From Macrotis lagotis (lineage: Eukaryota > Chordata > Mammalia > Peramelemorphia > Peramelidae): a stretch of DNA of 64,000 bases. Under the pieces are notes generated by a model, which was not told where the DNA came from, did not search any database, and saw only the letters and a program-made list of their open reading frames with translations. Numbering within the stretch: position 1 is the first letter of the stretch; every line of letters begins with the position of its first letter. Positions 35,474 to 48,655 of this stretch are shown piece after piece. The translations under genes were made by a program, and so were the position numbers. The stretch covers positions 622,399,156 through 622,463,155 of the forward strand of contig NC_133666.1 of assembly GCF_037893015.1 (NCBI RefSeq), read 5' to 3'.

Positions 35474-35475
35474 AT
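35225..35475 (+). repeat. Compound hexanucleotide and tetranucleotide tandem array
   Basis: About 250 bp: a CTAT/CCATCT mix, then a long CCATCT block, a CCACCT block, CCATCT again, and a terminal (CTAT)n. It replaces a few bases of HAL1 3'-UTR. The long frames across it (HLHL.. on one strand, EMEV.. on the other) are artefacts of the repeat. Confidence 0.95.
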
Positions 35476-36060
35476 TTATAGCAGCTCTCTTTGGAAATTG
35501 ATATGTCCATCTCAATGGCTGAACAAGTTGTTGTATATGATTGTGATGGAATAATATTGTCCTATAAGAAATGACAAACAGGATGCTTTCAGAAAAAACT
35601 GGAACTTTTAGGAACTGATGCAAAGTGAAATAAGAAGAACCAGGAGAGTAACAGCATAGTAACAGCAATATTGTATGATGGTCTACTGTGAACTTAACAA
35701 TGAAATGATGCAAGACAATTCTGAAGAACTTATGATGAAAAGTGCTCTCCATCTCCAGAGAAAGAAATGGTAATACAGATTGAAGATACTTTTTCTTTAC
35801 TTTCATTATTTTATTTACTTTATTTTCTTGGCTTTTATTTTATTTGTTTTCTTTCACAGAATGGTTACATGGTAATGTGTTGTATGATTACTCATCATTG
35901 TCAATTATATGATCAACCACACATTGATGATGCCAAATTGCTTGCCTTCTCAATAAGGGAGAAGGGGAAGGGAGAAAATTTGGATATCAAAATTTGAAAA
36001 AAAGTGTTAAATTGTTTTCTTATATGTAATTAGGGAAAAATAAAATTATAGTAAAAAAAG

Positions 36061-38074
36061 AAACCCAAGTGTTAATATCCTGAAATATTATAACAGTAAA
36101 AATAGGTTACTGGATTCAATTCTAATCATTCAATTAATACAAATTATGATTTGTCTATACTTAGAATTCTTTTTTTCTTTGAAAAAATAGCTTGTCCCAT
36201 TCCTGATTCATATTTTACCTTGAATACCTTTTTTGTCTTGGCTTTTTAGGAACCACAAAGCTTGTAAGAAATAATCTCATTTCTTATAATCCTTGGGGTG
36301 AAGGATTGTTGATGAGTGGGAAAAAAATAGCAATCCTCCTCTTGCCAGAGGCCAACTTGCACAGGGTTGAACCAACCCAACAACAGAGTTAGGAACAGGA
36401 CAGAGAGGGCTGAATGCCCCTGCACCTGAGACATTTAAATCCTACCTAGCTGATCCCTTCCTGTCATATCAGAGATAGAAATTCAATCATAAACCCATAA
36501 ATCTCATGACTATTGTCTGCTCAGTGAGCTACTTTGTTATGACCATGCCTGCAACTCAGTAACTTGGAGGAATGAAGGAGTTAGGTGGGCCTCACTTGAG
36601 AATCATTGCTAGATTCTCTCCCATAGCCCTTCCTTCTTCTAAGGTGACCCTAAGACTAATGCTCCTAGTTGCATTGAGACAACCTTGTTGTATCATTCTC
36701 TTGTTGCCTCTGATCATCCATACTCCTTCCCTTCATGCTTCATTTCATGCCTCATTCTTCCTTTTGTATGACAAAGATGAAATATAGTCAATTCTGCTTC
36801 AACAGCTTATTTAAAAAAAATGTGTTTTTCCCCCATGCAATGAATGCATTAGGAAATATTTTGAGTAGAGTAAGATTATTGAATTTGCTAATAGGAGATG
36901 TTTTTCCATAAGAAATAACAAGAATTAAGGAAACTGTGCCCCTTTATGATAACTTACAAGCTGTAACTCTTCTGACAAGAAAAAATTTTGTCTTTATCAA
37001 AGTGCAATATTTATTGCATATCTTCTAGGAACTGTGACAGAGAGGAGTAATTTATTCCCTCCCCTCTCTAGCCATGGTCTACAGATCCAGGGTCGTCTTA
37101 GTTATCTTGTTCAATAATTTTCCAGTTTGCCACATGGGATTTATTGAAATATGTATATGTTTTTAAATACTTAGCATAACAAAAATGTGCTGCCATTTTT
37201 GTCTTTTTCCTCTCTGATGAAGTTTTTGGCTTCATGTTCTTAACTCCAATTCTCCCTTAAGTTTTTGGTTTTTATTATAGGATTTTTGCATTAGTGAAGA
37301 GTTTTTTTGTGAACTTATAAGGTGAGTTACAGTAGAACTGACTGTAATAAAGTATCTAAGAGTTAATGGAATATGGTGGCTATAGGGTCTCTTTTGAATC
37401 AGGAGGACCTACCTTATCAAGTCCTACTCTCACACACACTAGCTATGTGACATTGGGTAAGTTATTTAACCTCTCAGTACCTCAAGTCACTCTCTAAGTT
37501 CATTGAATTAGCAGAGGGAGTTTCCACAATAGGCATTCCCTAAGATGATGAAAATCATAATTTCTGACAAAAATAAAGAGTTTTCACTTTATGTATTACT
37601 AGTCTTATTTTTTGATGAAATCAACTATAAGTTTGGAAGGTACCTGTTGTAATAGAAAAAAAAACTATATTTAGAACAAGCTCAAGTCAAGCCATCAAAC
37701 ATTTATGAAGCACCTATATGAGCCAAGCACCCTTAAAAGTTTTGGGTATTCAAAAAAGTTACAATATTGGTTCTACTCCCAGAGAGCTCATAGATTAATA
37801 GAAGAGATAATATATGAACTACTCTGTATAAACAAGCCATATATGAGACAATTGTAAATACTAATAGAAGGCACTAGCATTAAGATCAATAATGATATCT
37901 TATGAAAGCAACTGTGACTTGAAGGAACCTAGGGAAGCTAGAAGTTGGAAATGAGGTGGAAGAGCAGAGGATCTATGTTCAAATCCTGTCTTTAATATAT
38001 TATTTTGGATACTTGGAAAGGTTATTAAAATTATCAGAGCTTCAATTTCCTGAACAACAAAATAAATGGTGTCC
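36061..38074. other. Spacer between unit A and the plus-strand L1
   Basis: MIR-like core at about 37380-37520 ('gctatgtgacattgggtaag') and an MIR3/L3-type end at about 37690. Otherwise nothing recognised. Confidence 0.45.
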
Positions 38075-41000
38075 AACTCAGAAAGAAACAATACAATATG
38101 TTGTTTCCAAGAAACACATTTGAATCAGAAAGATACACACAGGGTAAAGGTAAAAGGGTGGAGCAAAATATAATATGCTTCAGCTGAAGTTAAAAAAATC
38201 TGGAGTAGCAATTATAATCTGACAAAGTAAAAGCAAAAATAAATCTCATTAAAAGGGATAAGGAAGGAAACTACATCTTCTTAAAAGGCACCATTGTAAA
38301 TGAAGGTATATCATTACTAAATATGTATGCACCTAGTAGGATAGCTTCCAGATTCCTAGAGGAAAAGTTGAGTGAATTACAAGGAGAAATAGATAGCAAA
38401 ACTTTAATAATAGGAGACCTCCCTCTCTTGGAACTAGATAAATCTAACAAAATAAACAAGAAGGAAGCTAAGATGAATGAAATCTTAGAAAACTTACATA
38501 TGATAGACCTTTGGAGAAACATTAATGGGTACAGAAATGAATATACCGTTTTTCTCAGCAGTACATGGCACCTTCACCAAAACTGACCATTTACTAGGGC
38601 ACAAAAGCCTTAAAATCAAATGCAGAAAGGCAGAAATAATAAATACACACTTCTCAGATCATGATGCAATAAAAATTACATATAATACAGGGTCAGTGAA
38701 AGATAAACTAAGAACTAATTGGAAATTAAAACAACTTTATCTTAAGTAATGGGTGTATCAAACAGCAAATAATAGAAATAATCAAAAGTTATATCCAAGA
38801 AAATGATAATGAAACATAATACCAAAATTTATGGGATACAGTCAAGGCAGTTTTGATGGGAAACTTTATGTCTCTTGAATAATATAGAGAAAGAGGAGAT
38901 CAATGAATTGGGTATGCAAGTAAAAAAGCTAGTAAAAGAACAAATGAAACTTCCCCAATTAAATACCAAACTAGAAATTCTGAAAATCAAAGGAGAGATT
39001 AAATAGAAAGTAAAAAGAACCCCATTGATCTCATAAATTTAAGAGTTTTATGAAAAAGCCAATAAAATAAACAAGCCTCTCATTAATATGATTTAAAAAG
39101 ATAATCAAATAACCAGTATAAAAAATGAAAAGGGTGAACTAATCACCAATGAGGAAAAAATTAAAGACAATTAGGAGCTACTTTGCCAAACTGTATGCCA
39201 ATATATTGAACAACTTGAGTGAAATGGATGAATAATTATAATAATACAAACTTCCTAGATTAACAGAAGAGAAAATAAATTACTTAAAACACTCCATTTC
39301 AGAAAAAGAAATTGAAGAAACCATCAATAAACTCCCTAAGAAAAAGTCTCCAGGTCCAGATGGATTTACATGTAAACATTTAAGAAACAATTAATTCATA
39401 ATCTACATAAACTATTTAAAAAATAGGAAAGGAAGGAGTTCTACCAAACTCCTTTTATGACATCAACATGGTACTGATACCTAAATCAAGAAGAAACAAT
39501 ACAAAGAAAATTATAGACCAATCTCCCTAATGAATATTGATGCAAAAATTTTAAATAAAATTTTATCAATGAGACTATAGCAAGTTATTATCAGAATAAT
39601 ACACCATGATCAGGTTAGATTTATATCAGGTAGGCAGGGATGGTTCAACATAAGGAAAACAGTCAACATAATTAAACATATCAGTAAAACCAACAAACCA
39701 TATGACTATCTCAATAGATGCTGAAAAACCCTTTGATAAAATACAACATCCATTACTATTAAAAACATGAGAAAGTATAGGAATAAACAGAGTTTTCCTT
39801 ATAATGAATAGTATCTATACAAAACCATCAACGAATATATTTAATGGGAATAAATTTGGAGCATTTCCAATAAATTCAAGGGTGAAACAAAGATGCTCAC
39901 TATCACCAATACTAATTCAATATAGTATTAGAAATGCTACCAGTAGCAATAAGAAAAGAAAAAAGAAATTGAAGGAATCAAAATAGGCAATGAGGAAGCA
40001 AAGCTTTCACTCTTTGCAGATGATATGATTGGTATACCTAGAGAACCTGAGAAAATCATCTAAAAAACTCCTTGAAATAATTAACAAATTCAGCAAAGTA
40101 GCAGGATATAAAATAAACCCACATAAATCATCAGCATTTCAATATATGAACAACAAAGCCCAAGAACAAGAGATAGAAAGAGAAATTCCATTTAAAATAA
40201 TTGTAGATGATAACATTAAACACGTGGGAATCTATCTCCCAAGACAAACCCAGAAATTGTATGACACAATTATAAAGTTCTCCTTGCCCAAATAAAGTCA
40301 ATTCTAAATAATTGGAAAAATATCAAATGCTCATGGTTAGGTTGAGCTAATCTAATAAAAATGACAGGTTTGCCCAAATTAATTTATTCAGTGCCATAGC
40401 AATCAAATTACCAAATAAATACTTTATCGAGCTAGAAAAAATAGTAGCAAAATTCATCTGGAGGGCAAGAATAGCAAGGGAACTGATGAAAAAAAAAATG
40501 TAAAGGAAGGTAGCCTAGTTCTACCAGCTCTACTATACTATAAAGTGACAGTCATCAAAACTACCTGGTACTGTAAGAAATAAGAGTAATGGATCAGTGG
40601 ATTAGGATAGGTTCAAAAGAAAATGCGATAAACAACTACAGCAATCTACTATTTGACAAACCCAAAGGCATTATTCTCTGGGATAAGAACTCACTATTTG
40701 ACAAAAATTGTTAGGGAAACTGGAAAAATAGTATGGCAAAAACTAGGCATAGATTCACATCTCACACCCTATACCAAAATAAGGTCAAAATGGGGACAGG
40801 ATTTAGACATGAAGAGTGATACCATAGATAAATTAATAGACCAAAAAATATTCTATCTGATCTATGGAAAAGGGATAAATTTATGACCAAATAAGAATTA
40901 AAGCACATTATAGACTGAAAAATGAATGAATGATTTTGATGTATTAAATTAAAAAGTTTTTGCACTAATAAAATCAATGCTGCCAAAATTAGAAGGAAAG

Positions 41001-41184
41001 TGGGAAGCTGCGAAACAACCTTCACAATCAGGAATTCTGATAAAGGTCTCATTTCTAAAATATACAGAGAATTGCATCAAATTTATAAGGTCACAAGTCA
41101 CTCCCTAATTGATAAATGGTCAAAGGATATGAACAGTTAGTTTTCAAATGAAGAAATTAAAGATACATACACACACACACACAC

Positions 41185-41227
<43 letters not shown>

Positions 41228-41659
41228 CATAGGAAAAAATGTTCCAAATCACTATTAATTAAAGAAATGCAAATTAAAACAACAATGAGGTATGATTTCA
41301 CACCTATTAGATTGGCTCAGATGAGAAAAAAGGGAAGATGATCCATGTTGGAGAGGTTGTGGGAGGATTGGGATATTGATGCTTTGCTGGTGGAGTTGTG
41401 AATATATCCAATTTTTCTGGAGAGCAATATGAAACTATGCTCAAAGAGCAATATAACTGTTCATACCCTTTGACCCAGCAATTCCAATTCTAGGGCTATA
41501 TTTAGAAGAGATTGCAAAAAATGGAAAAAAGTCCTACATGTTCCAAAATATTCATAGCAGTCCTTTTTCCAGTGACAAAGAATTGGAAATTGAGGGGATG
41601 CCTATCAATAGGGGAATGGCTAAACAAGTTATGGTACAGGAATACAATAGACTATTATT

Positions 41660-41838
41660 AGGGGCAGCTAGGTGTCACAGTGGATAAGAGGACCGGCCCT
41701 GGAGTCAGGAGTACCTGAGTTCAAATCCGGCCTCAGACACTTAATAATTACCTAGCTGTGTGGCCTTGGGCAAGCCACTTAACCCCATTTGCTTTGTAAA
41801 AAACCTTAAAAAAAAGAAGAAAAAAAAAGAAAAAAGGA
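41660..41838 (+). mobile_element. SINE in L1 3'-UTR
   Basis: Complete, A/G-rich tail, flanked by 'gactattatta' and 'gactattatca'. Confidence 0.92.
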
Positions 41839-42175
41839 AGACTATTATCATTCTATAAGAAACAATAAATGGTCAGACTCTAGAGAAGCATGGAATGACT
41901 TAAATGGGATCTGATGCTGAGGGAAGGGAGTAGAGCCAAGAGAACAATTTACACATCAACTTTATGAGATAAAAAACCTTGATGGAAGCAACCCCTCTCA
42001 GCAGTCCAGAGAGCCAGGACAACTGTATTGGACAGATTATGGACTACATTATCCCCAACCAGAGGAAGAAAAACAAAACAAAACACCCAGAAAAAAAATC
42101 ACACCCCTAATGAATCTAATGAAAACTTTATAAAAATTATCTCTTATGTATTTCTTTCCCTTAATCCGAATTCCT

Positions 42176-42329
42176 TTTTTTTTTAAAGGTTTTTGCAAGG
42201 CAAATGGGGTTAAGTGGCTTGTGCAAGGCCACAGAGCTAGGTAATTATTAAGTGTCTGAGGCTGATTTGAACCAGGTACTCCTGACTCTAGGACCAGTAC
42301 TCTATCCACTATGCCACCACCTATTGCCC
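42176..42329 (-). mobile_element. SINE in L1 3' end
   Basis: Antisense, between 'aatccgaattcc' and 'aatcctaattcc', a worn target-site duplication. Confidence 0.9.
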
Positions 42330-42599
42330 CAATCCTAATTCCTCATGCCCCAAATTAAAATGCTAAACTGACCGTTCCCCAATGAATGAAAATAAATAAA
42401 AAAGAAACAATGATACCTGTGACCACATATTTACTTTTATTAAATATTATCTAATTATATTTTAATCTGGTTCATGTTGCTCTGGGGAATGTTATGGGCC
42501 ACAAGTTTGATACCTCTGGAATAGGTGACATCTGAGATCTTTTCGAGCTCTATTATCTTATTGTAAGGTATTATCCATTTCATAGAAAGACATGTGATT

Positions 42600-43140
42600 T
42601 CTGTAAAAGCAGAAAAAAAGAATATATAAAGAAGAATGATCCACCCTATAAGATAAGGTCCAAATGGCTATGAGATTTAGACATAAAGGGTGACACCATA
42701 ATCCAGTTAGGAGAAAAAGGAACAGATTATCTGGAGAGAGGAGGAGTTTCTGACCATATAGGAGACAGAGACCATTATAAAATGCAAAATGGATAATTTT
42801 TATTACATTAAATCAAAAAGGGTTTTGCACAAATAAAACTGAGTGGAAGGAATGCAGAAGGCTGTGAAACAATTTTCATGGTATTTCTGATAAAGGGCTC
42901 ATTTCTTTTCTTTTTGTGGTAAGGCAATGAGGTTAAGTGACTTGCCCAAGGTCACACAGCTAGATAATTATTAAGTGTCAGAGTTCATATTTGAATTCAG
43001 GTCCTCCTGACTCCAGGGCAGTTGCTCTATCCACTATGCCACCTAGCTGCACCCTAAAAAATATATATAGAGAGAACTGGATTCAAATTTATAATATAAA
43101 TCATTCCCCCAATTGATAACTAGTCAAGGGATATGGGCCC
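42600..43140 (+). mobile_element. L1 ORF2 fragment with a SINE, at the left edge of unit B
   Basis: ORF2 C-terminal wording ('gatttagacataaagggtga', 'gggttttgcacaaataaaac', 'tgataaagggctcatttct'). A minus SINE at 42908-43053 splits it. Confidence 0.7.
42908..43053 (-). mobile_element. SINE in the L1 fragment
   Basis: Antisense; 'gacttgcccaaggtcacaca' to 'tgccacctagctgcaccc'. Confidence 0.88.
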
Positions 43141-43556
43141 CAATGTCTGCAATGCTCTGACTTCTTTTGTCCCCTAATACATATACAGTCATCCTTATGA
43201 GTATGCCTTGTATTCTAAGTGTGACCCCCTTTCTTTGTAGCCCAGACCCTGAATTTTCTGTCACTTTGAAAAAAAGCTGACCCAAATTTTCTAGTCTCTA
43301 CACAGTCTTGATCCCTTAAATGTTTCTAATTCTTATGTAACCTTAATTGCTATAACTCCCTACCCTCTTTTATTTGCTTATGGCACCCTTCTGAAATGTG
43401 TATTAGCTAAATTAGGTATAGTACATAAGGCACATTTGTATCTCATATGGATAGGTCTAATAACCCAGGGGCCAGAAACAGATAGTCCCAGTCCTTCTTC
43501 CACAAGAGACCTGGAAAGATATATCTTATTTCTCCTTGCTTCTCTCTCATATGCAG

Positions 43557-43727
43557 AGTTTGTTTTTGATGAAACATCACTTTGGAAAGAATGTGAAATT
43601 CTGGTAGCACTCTGCTGGCAACTGTAAATTTCATTCCCACTGTACTTCAGCTAAAATACTTCTTGCAACAAAGACTCTGTCACTCTGTCACTCTGTCACC
43701 CAACCATGTCCTGGACCTGACCATGAG
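43557..43727 (+). pseudogene. Unit B: decayed copy of the last exon of the MOG/BTN-like gene
   Basis: Follows an acceptor CAG at 43554-43556 and keeps phase 1: EFVFDETSLWKECEI aligns with the functional GFDFDETSLWKEWKF. A stop, TAA at 43625, cuts the hydrophobic segment; later bases still match, including the final TGA and the donor GAG/GTAATTTC at 43728. A short run of three 'cactctgt' units replaces part of the basic tail. Flanks on both sides match unit A (27840-28300 and 28470-28740). No signal, Ig or membrane exon is present in unit B, whose left edge meets L1 sequence near 43140. Confidence 0.85.
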
Positions 43728-43974
43728 GTAATTTCAGGCAGGGTCTTTATTGGACTTGATGATAACCAGAATTATCTTTTCAGTCAATTATTGAAGGACA
43801 AACCAAAGGACACCAATTCTGAGTTGAGGGTGGCATAGGAGGAAAGAAAATGAAAGAAAAATGGAGTTTGGTGGGAGGTTTGGGAGCATAAGGCAGGCTG
43901 AAGAAGAAAGTTGACCTACCTCAGAATGGGCTGGGAAGAGGATAGTCAAGGGAAGTCAGAGACCATTCTCCTTT

Positions 43975-44515
43975 TCTTCCCATTTTCCCTTCCTCCTTAT
44001 CAACTCACTCACAGGCCTTTTGCAGTTATCCCCATCTCATAAAAGGTGATCTCCTTGCCAAGGCCAACCTCTCTTCATGCACAAGTGATTACCTCCTATC
44101 CTGCCTTATTCAGTGAATTACCTCCTCTGACCACCATTCACTAAGTCACCATCAATTTTTGCCTGTCTATTGACTGCTTCCCTACAACCTATAAATATGC
44201 TTATGTATCCCCATCCTCAAAAAATTCTCTTTTGATCTGACCATCCCTGCTAGCAATCGTTCCATATCTTTCCTTCCTTTTTTTCACTAAAATACTTGAG
44301 AAGGTCATCTACAAGAGGTGCTCTGCATATTTTCCTTTTATTTTCTGCTTACTTCTACAGTATGACTTCTGATTAAATGATTCAACTGAAACTACTTATT
44401 TTAAAGTTATTAAATGTACTTTTAGTGGACAAATTTAATGCCTTTTTTTCCAATCCTTATCTTTCTTGACCTCTCTGCAGTCATGTAGACGCTTTTCTTC
44501 TTGTTATTCTTTCTC
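43975..44515 (+). mobile_element. L2 fragment, unit B
   Basis: Best preserved of the three: 'cttgccaaggccaacctctc', 'tccccatcctcaaaaaattc', 'gaccatccctgctagcaatc', 'cttgagaaggtcatctacaa', 'cttgacctctctgcagtca' (LDLSA motif). Interrupted at its 3' side by an L1. Confidence 0.8.
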
Positions 44516-45670
44516 CATTTTTCATAATTTTTCAGTATTTTTGTGTCTCCTTTATCAAATTGCTGACTTACTTTTCATGATTTTCTTGCATAACTCTCAT
44601 TTCTCTTCCCTTCTTTATTTACCTCTCTAATTGATTTTCAAAATCTTTTTTAAAACTCTTCAATGGCCTGAGACCAATTTATATTTTTCTTGAAGACTTT
44701 GCATATAGATACTTTGACTTTGTTATTTTTTTCTGAGTGTGTGTTTTGAATGTCTTCATCATCATAGTAACTTTCTATGGACAGATTTTTTTTTACTGTT
44801 TGCTCTTTTTTTCAAGGCTATGATTTGAGTTTAACTTTACTAGAGTAGGACTATACTTCCAGATAAAAGGTGCACTGTTCTAAATTTCTGGGGTTTGGTA
44901 TAGTTGTTTTCAGAGATCCTTCTGGGGACTTGTAAGTTTTCAGTTCTTCTAAGATGTAATGATCTAATAAGAGGGGTTTAGTGTATTCCTGGTCTATGCT
45001 CTAATCTGTGAGTGATCAAAATACACTTGCTTCTGTCCTGGAACTGTGAGGAGGGCACCTTGCTCTTCTGTGGTCATAAGATCTGGTGTGTTAGTGTTCT
45101 TTCTTGCCCTGGAAATGTCACCCAAAACCGAGATTGGATCTGAGATTGGGCAAAGTAAGAGCTCTGCCTAGTGCTAGCAAAGAGGACCCTGAAATCTCCT
45201 GGCTGGCTTACTATTTGCACTAAGAGCCCCAGAAGCTTTTGCCACTGTTGATTCAATGACTCCTAAAGTCTGCCCATGGTTTGCTGGGGCTGGTATGCTG
45301 GAGAGCTTGCATCTCAGCTGAACTATTCTCCTCTCTAACCCAGGGGCATGAGACCATTCCTGATGACCTTCTGAGATATTTTTCATGTCTCTGTAACTGC
45401 TGCTGCTGCTACTGATTCAGTCTGCTGGTGGTTTGTTCCTAGTTTGCCGAAAGCCAGTCTGCACTGACAAGACTTGCCCTGAACTGCATTCATCTCATAC
45501 CCCGATGCAACAGACCTTCCTGTTGATCTTCCAAGTTGTCTTGGGTTGGAAAATTATTTCTCTGTATTTTTTTGTCGGTTCTATCACTATTGAATTTGTT
45601 AAGAGTCATTTAAAAAAGTTTTGGAGGGATTTGGGAGAGAGCTCGATTGGGTCCTTGTTTTTTCTTTTTG
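44516..45670 (-). mobile_element. L1 5' region (ORF1 start and 5'-UTR) inserted in the L2 of unit B
   Basis: Minus-strand text of ORF1 start ('caatggcctgagaccaattt', 'cttcatcatcatagtaac' on the + strand) followed by a long 5'-UTR with a short CTG run at 45403. Unit A lacks it: A passes straight from L2 to the sequence that in B starts at about 45680. Confidence 0.65.
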
Positions 45671-46879
45671 CTTCTTGATTTTCTTATAGTCAGCCACTGG
45701 CCTTAGGGATAGTTTATTGTAATTCAAGGGAGATACAGATTTCCTAATATGCTGGTCCATTATTGAAATCAGGTGCCCAAGATAGATTAGACAACATTCT
45801 TTTTAAAGAAAGACTTTATTTATTTTGAGTTTTATAATTTCCCCCATTCTTGCTTCCTTTCCCCCATCCCCCACAATTAGACATCATTTTGGTTGGTCTC
45901 ATCAAAGTTCTGAGGTAAAGAAAGAAAAAATGGAGGTTATATGAAACTACCTTATACTAAAATGGAGGCTTATTCTAATATGGCTTCACTTATGCCAATG
46001 AAGATAGAATATTACCTTGACCTTCTCTGCCATCACAATTTGAGAAGAAGAGCATCAGAGAAGTCTCATAGATATTTGAATTGAGGAATAAAGAAAGACA
46101 TGTATGCGAGGCATGGAGGGAAAAAGGATGCATTCCAGTAATAGGGGACAGAATGAGTAACAAAGTAGCAATGGGAGAAGCAATGTCAGGTTCAGAGAAC
46201 AGGTAGTTGTCCAATTTGACTGAAATATAGAGAAGTGTATAAAGGTGTAAATGAGATCCATAGGATACTCTTGCATGCAGGTTGCCTTTTCTGTACACAT
46301 CTATCATGCTTTCTGTTCCTAATGAAAACTCCTTCCTACTCATTTCAGGTAGCATTCATATTCAGATTGTGCTTACTTTTGATTTCAGTCATTTCTCCAA
46401 TATTAACAATAGCCAGGCAACATGGGTCCTTTGTGCTCCCCACCTTCAACGATATAGCCTGCTCAGAAATTATTCCTGTTTTTAAGTGACCACAGAACTT
46501 TGGGGACCACTGTATCAGGTTATGCATGACTCATCACTGAAGGTCTTGAAAAGATAAATGAGAATGGGAGTCCTCTAACTGAAGAGCTGATTACTCATGA
46601 GATGAAGAAAATCAAGCTAGTGATCTCCTTGACTTTCTATTCCATTCTAGTTTTTCATATTTTTTAGGGGAGTCTGTTAGGGAAAGAGTTATTGCTTATT
46701 TTCCTCCCAGCCTCCATGATCACATAGATCACATGGCCACCTCTGCATCTTTTATCTTTATTCTTTTCTTATCTTAGGTTAACAAGTTTTCCCATGTTGG
46801 AATTTTCAAGGATATCCTCATCCAAATTATCAAAGGCATCTACATCAATTCAAAATATGAATTGGCACCAGGCCATGTT

Positions 46880-48655
46880 TTGGTTGTTGTTTGATTGTTT
46901 TATTTGATGTCTAATTGTTAAAATCAAGTAAGAGAGATAGAGGGAAAATTTTGGAGGAGAAATGGGAATGATATGAGAAAATTATGAAAAAAATGTCAAG
47001 ATTGGTAAAGTACCAAAACATGAACATCTTAAAAATCAAAATATTACAAAGAGTACAAGAGGTGCAAAACTTCAATGAAGGGAATAATGCCTTCAAAAGT
47101 AGAATTGACCAAATGGAAAAAAAATGGCACAAAAATTCATGAAGAGTAGCACTCCTAAAAAACAGAATTGATCAAAAGGAAAAGGAAGTAAAAACCTCAG
47201 TGAAGAAATTAATTTCTTAAAAATTTGAATAGAGAGAGAAAGCACAGGTGTTAAGTTGAATATGATGGAATGCTCATCTAAAAAAAAAAATAAAATTAGG
47301 GCAGCTAGGTGGCTCAGTGAATAAAGAACCGGCCCAGGAGTCAGGAGGACCTGAATTCAAATTTGGCCTCAGACACTCAATAATTACCTAGCTGTGTGAC
47401 CCGGGGCAAGTCACTTAACCCCATTGTCTTTCAAAAAAAACCCCAAGAAAATAAAATGAAGGGATTAGAAAGAAGAATGTAGTGTGAGAAGGGTAAAGGG
47501 AGAGGTAAAGTGAGGAGAATTTTCTGACATAAAAGAGATTTTACAATGGAGGGAAAGATTGGAAGAGGGGAGGCTAATGTATAAAGCTTACACTTATCAG
47601 AAACAGTCATTTGGGTATAAAAATCTAAATGAGAGAATGAGAGTAAGAACATAAAAAAATAGGAAGGGAGATCAAGAATGGCAGGTTGGGGGAGGTAAAA
47701 GTCAGAAGTAATACACTTTTGAGAAGGGTCAGAGTGAAAAGAAAGAGCATAGAATAAACAGAGAAATGGAAGATGGAGGAAATCCTTTTTTTGTGAAAAA
47801 ATACACAGGAAAATTCTCTGATAAAGCCTCAAATTTATGGCAATAATAGCCATTTTCAGTTGATAAATGATCAGTGGATACAAACAGGCGATTTTCAGAC
47901 AAAATAATCAAATCTGAAGCAAAATCATATGAAAAATGAACTAAATAATTAAAATTGAACTATTGATCAGAGGAATGCAAATTAAAACTATCCCATATTT
48001 TTTAGATAGACTTATAGGACTGAAATGGAAAATGACAAATGTGGGGAGAAATGTGTGAAAATTGGAACTCTAATGCACTTAGTAGACTTAGTGAATGCAT
48101 TCAACTATTCTAAAGAGCAATTTGAAACCATACTCCAAAAAATAAAGGGGCTATAATTCATACATACACTTTGACTAAGCAATAGTAGTACTAAGTCTCT
48201 ATCCCAAAGAGATTAATAAAAACCCCAAAATAAAGGAAAAGGACCTATCTGTACAAAATTGTTAAATAGTTCATTTTGTGGTGATAAGAAATTGGAAATT
48301 GAGGGAATTTCCACCAATTAGGGAATAGCTGAAGAAGTTGTGATATATGATTTTGAAGGAAAACTATTGGGCTATGAGAAATGACAAACAGGAGGCTCTC
48401 AGAAAATTCTGAAAAGACTTACATGAATTGATACAAAGTGAAATGAGCAGAAGCAGGAGAACATTATGCATAATACCAACAATATTGTATGATGATCTAT
48501 AGTGAATAACTTAGTTATTCTCAGCAATATAATGATCCAAGAAATTTTGAAAGATATGATGAAGAGTAGTCTTCATCTCCAGAGAAAGAACTGAATTCAG
48601 AGTAAAGTTACTTTTTCTTTACATTCATTATTTTCCTTTCTGTTTTTTGAAAGAT
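46880..48655 (+). mobile_element. HAL1-type LINE in unit B, counterpart of the unit A copy
   Basis: Carries the same ORF1-like wording ('gaattgaccaaatggaaaaa') and the same 'agaaagcacaggtgt' junction text as 31147, then a 3'-UTR ('caatttgaaaccatactcc', 'aaattggaaattgagggaat'). A SINE lies at 47297-47450. It is shorter than in A because the left ORF1 part is deleted and the younger HAL1 is absent. Confidence 0.65.
47297..47450 (+). mobile_element. SINE in the HAL1 of unit B
   Basis: Head 'gggcagctaggtggctcagt', complete, A-rich tail. Absent from unit A. Confidence 0.9.

Larger units (their letters stand above)
29890..36060 (+). mobile_element. Older HAL1-type LINE in unit A, split by the younger one
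   Basis: Left part 29890-31517 holds worn ORF1-like sequence (repeating 'gaattgaccaaatagaaaaa' coiled-coil coding, then 'aggaatattatagacaaatt' of the C-terminal domain) with no ORF2. The right part 34745-36060 is the L1/HAL1 3'-UTR ('aacaatttggaactatgtcc', 'atagcagctctctttgg', ending 'taattagggaaaaataaaat'). It is interrupted by a SINE at 30963-31113, the complete element at 31535-34727 and a microsatellite at 35225-35475. The copy in unit B sits at the same place relative to the gene's last exon, so it inserted before the duplication. The left edge is approximate. Confidence 0.7.
38075..42410 (+). mobile_element. L1, 5'-truncated: ORF2 and 3'-UTR
   Basis: Endonuclease part 38100-38750 (LLIGDLPLLELDKSNKINK-like text, SDHDAIKITY), reverse transcriptase 39300-40295 with LSLFADDM near 40005 and [14 protein letters not shown]-terminal block 40650-41110, 3'-UTR 41120-42400 and an A-rich end near 42390. 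Multiple stops and shifts. Two SINEs (41660, 42176) and a (CA)n(TA)n tract at 41167-41222 lie inside. It separates units A and B. Confidence 0.88.

Noticed and set aside
35164-35481. 105-codon HLHLHL-rich frame, and the EMEV-rich frame opposite
   Set aside because: Product of a hexanucleotide microsatellite in a LINE 3'-UTR.
47431-47883. 150-codon minus-strand frame
   Set aside because: Antisense to purine-rich HAL1 sequence; hydrophobic and Phe-rich by base composition only.
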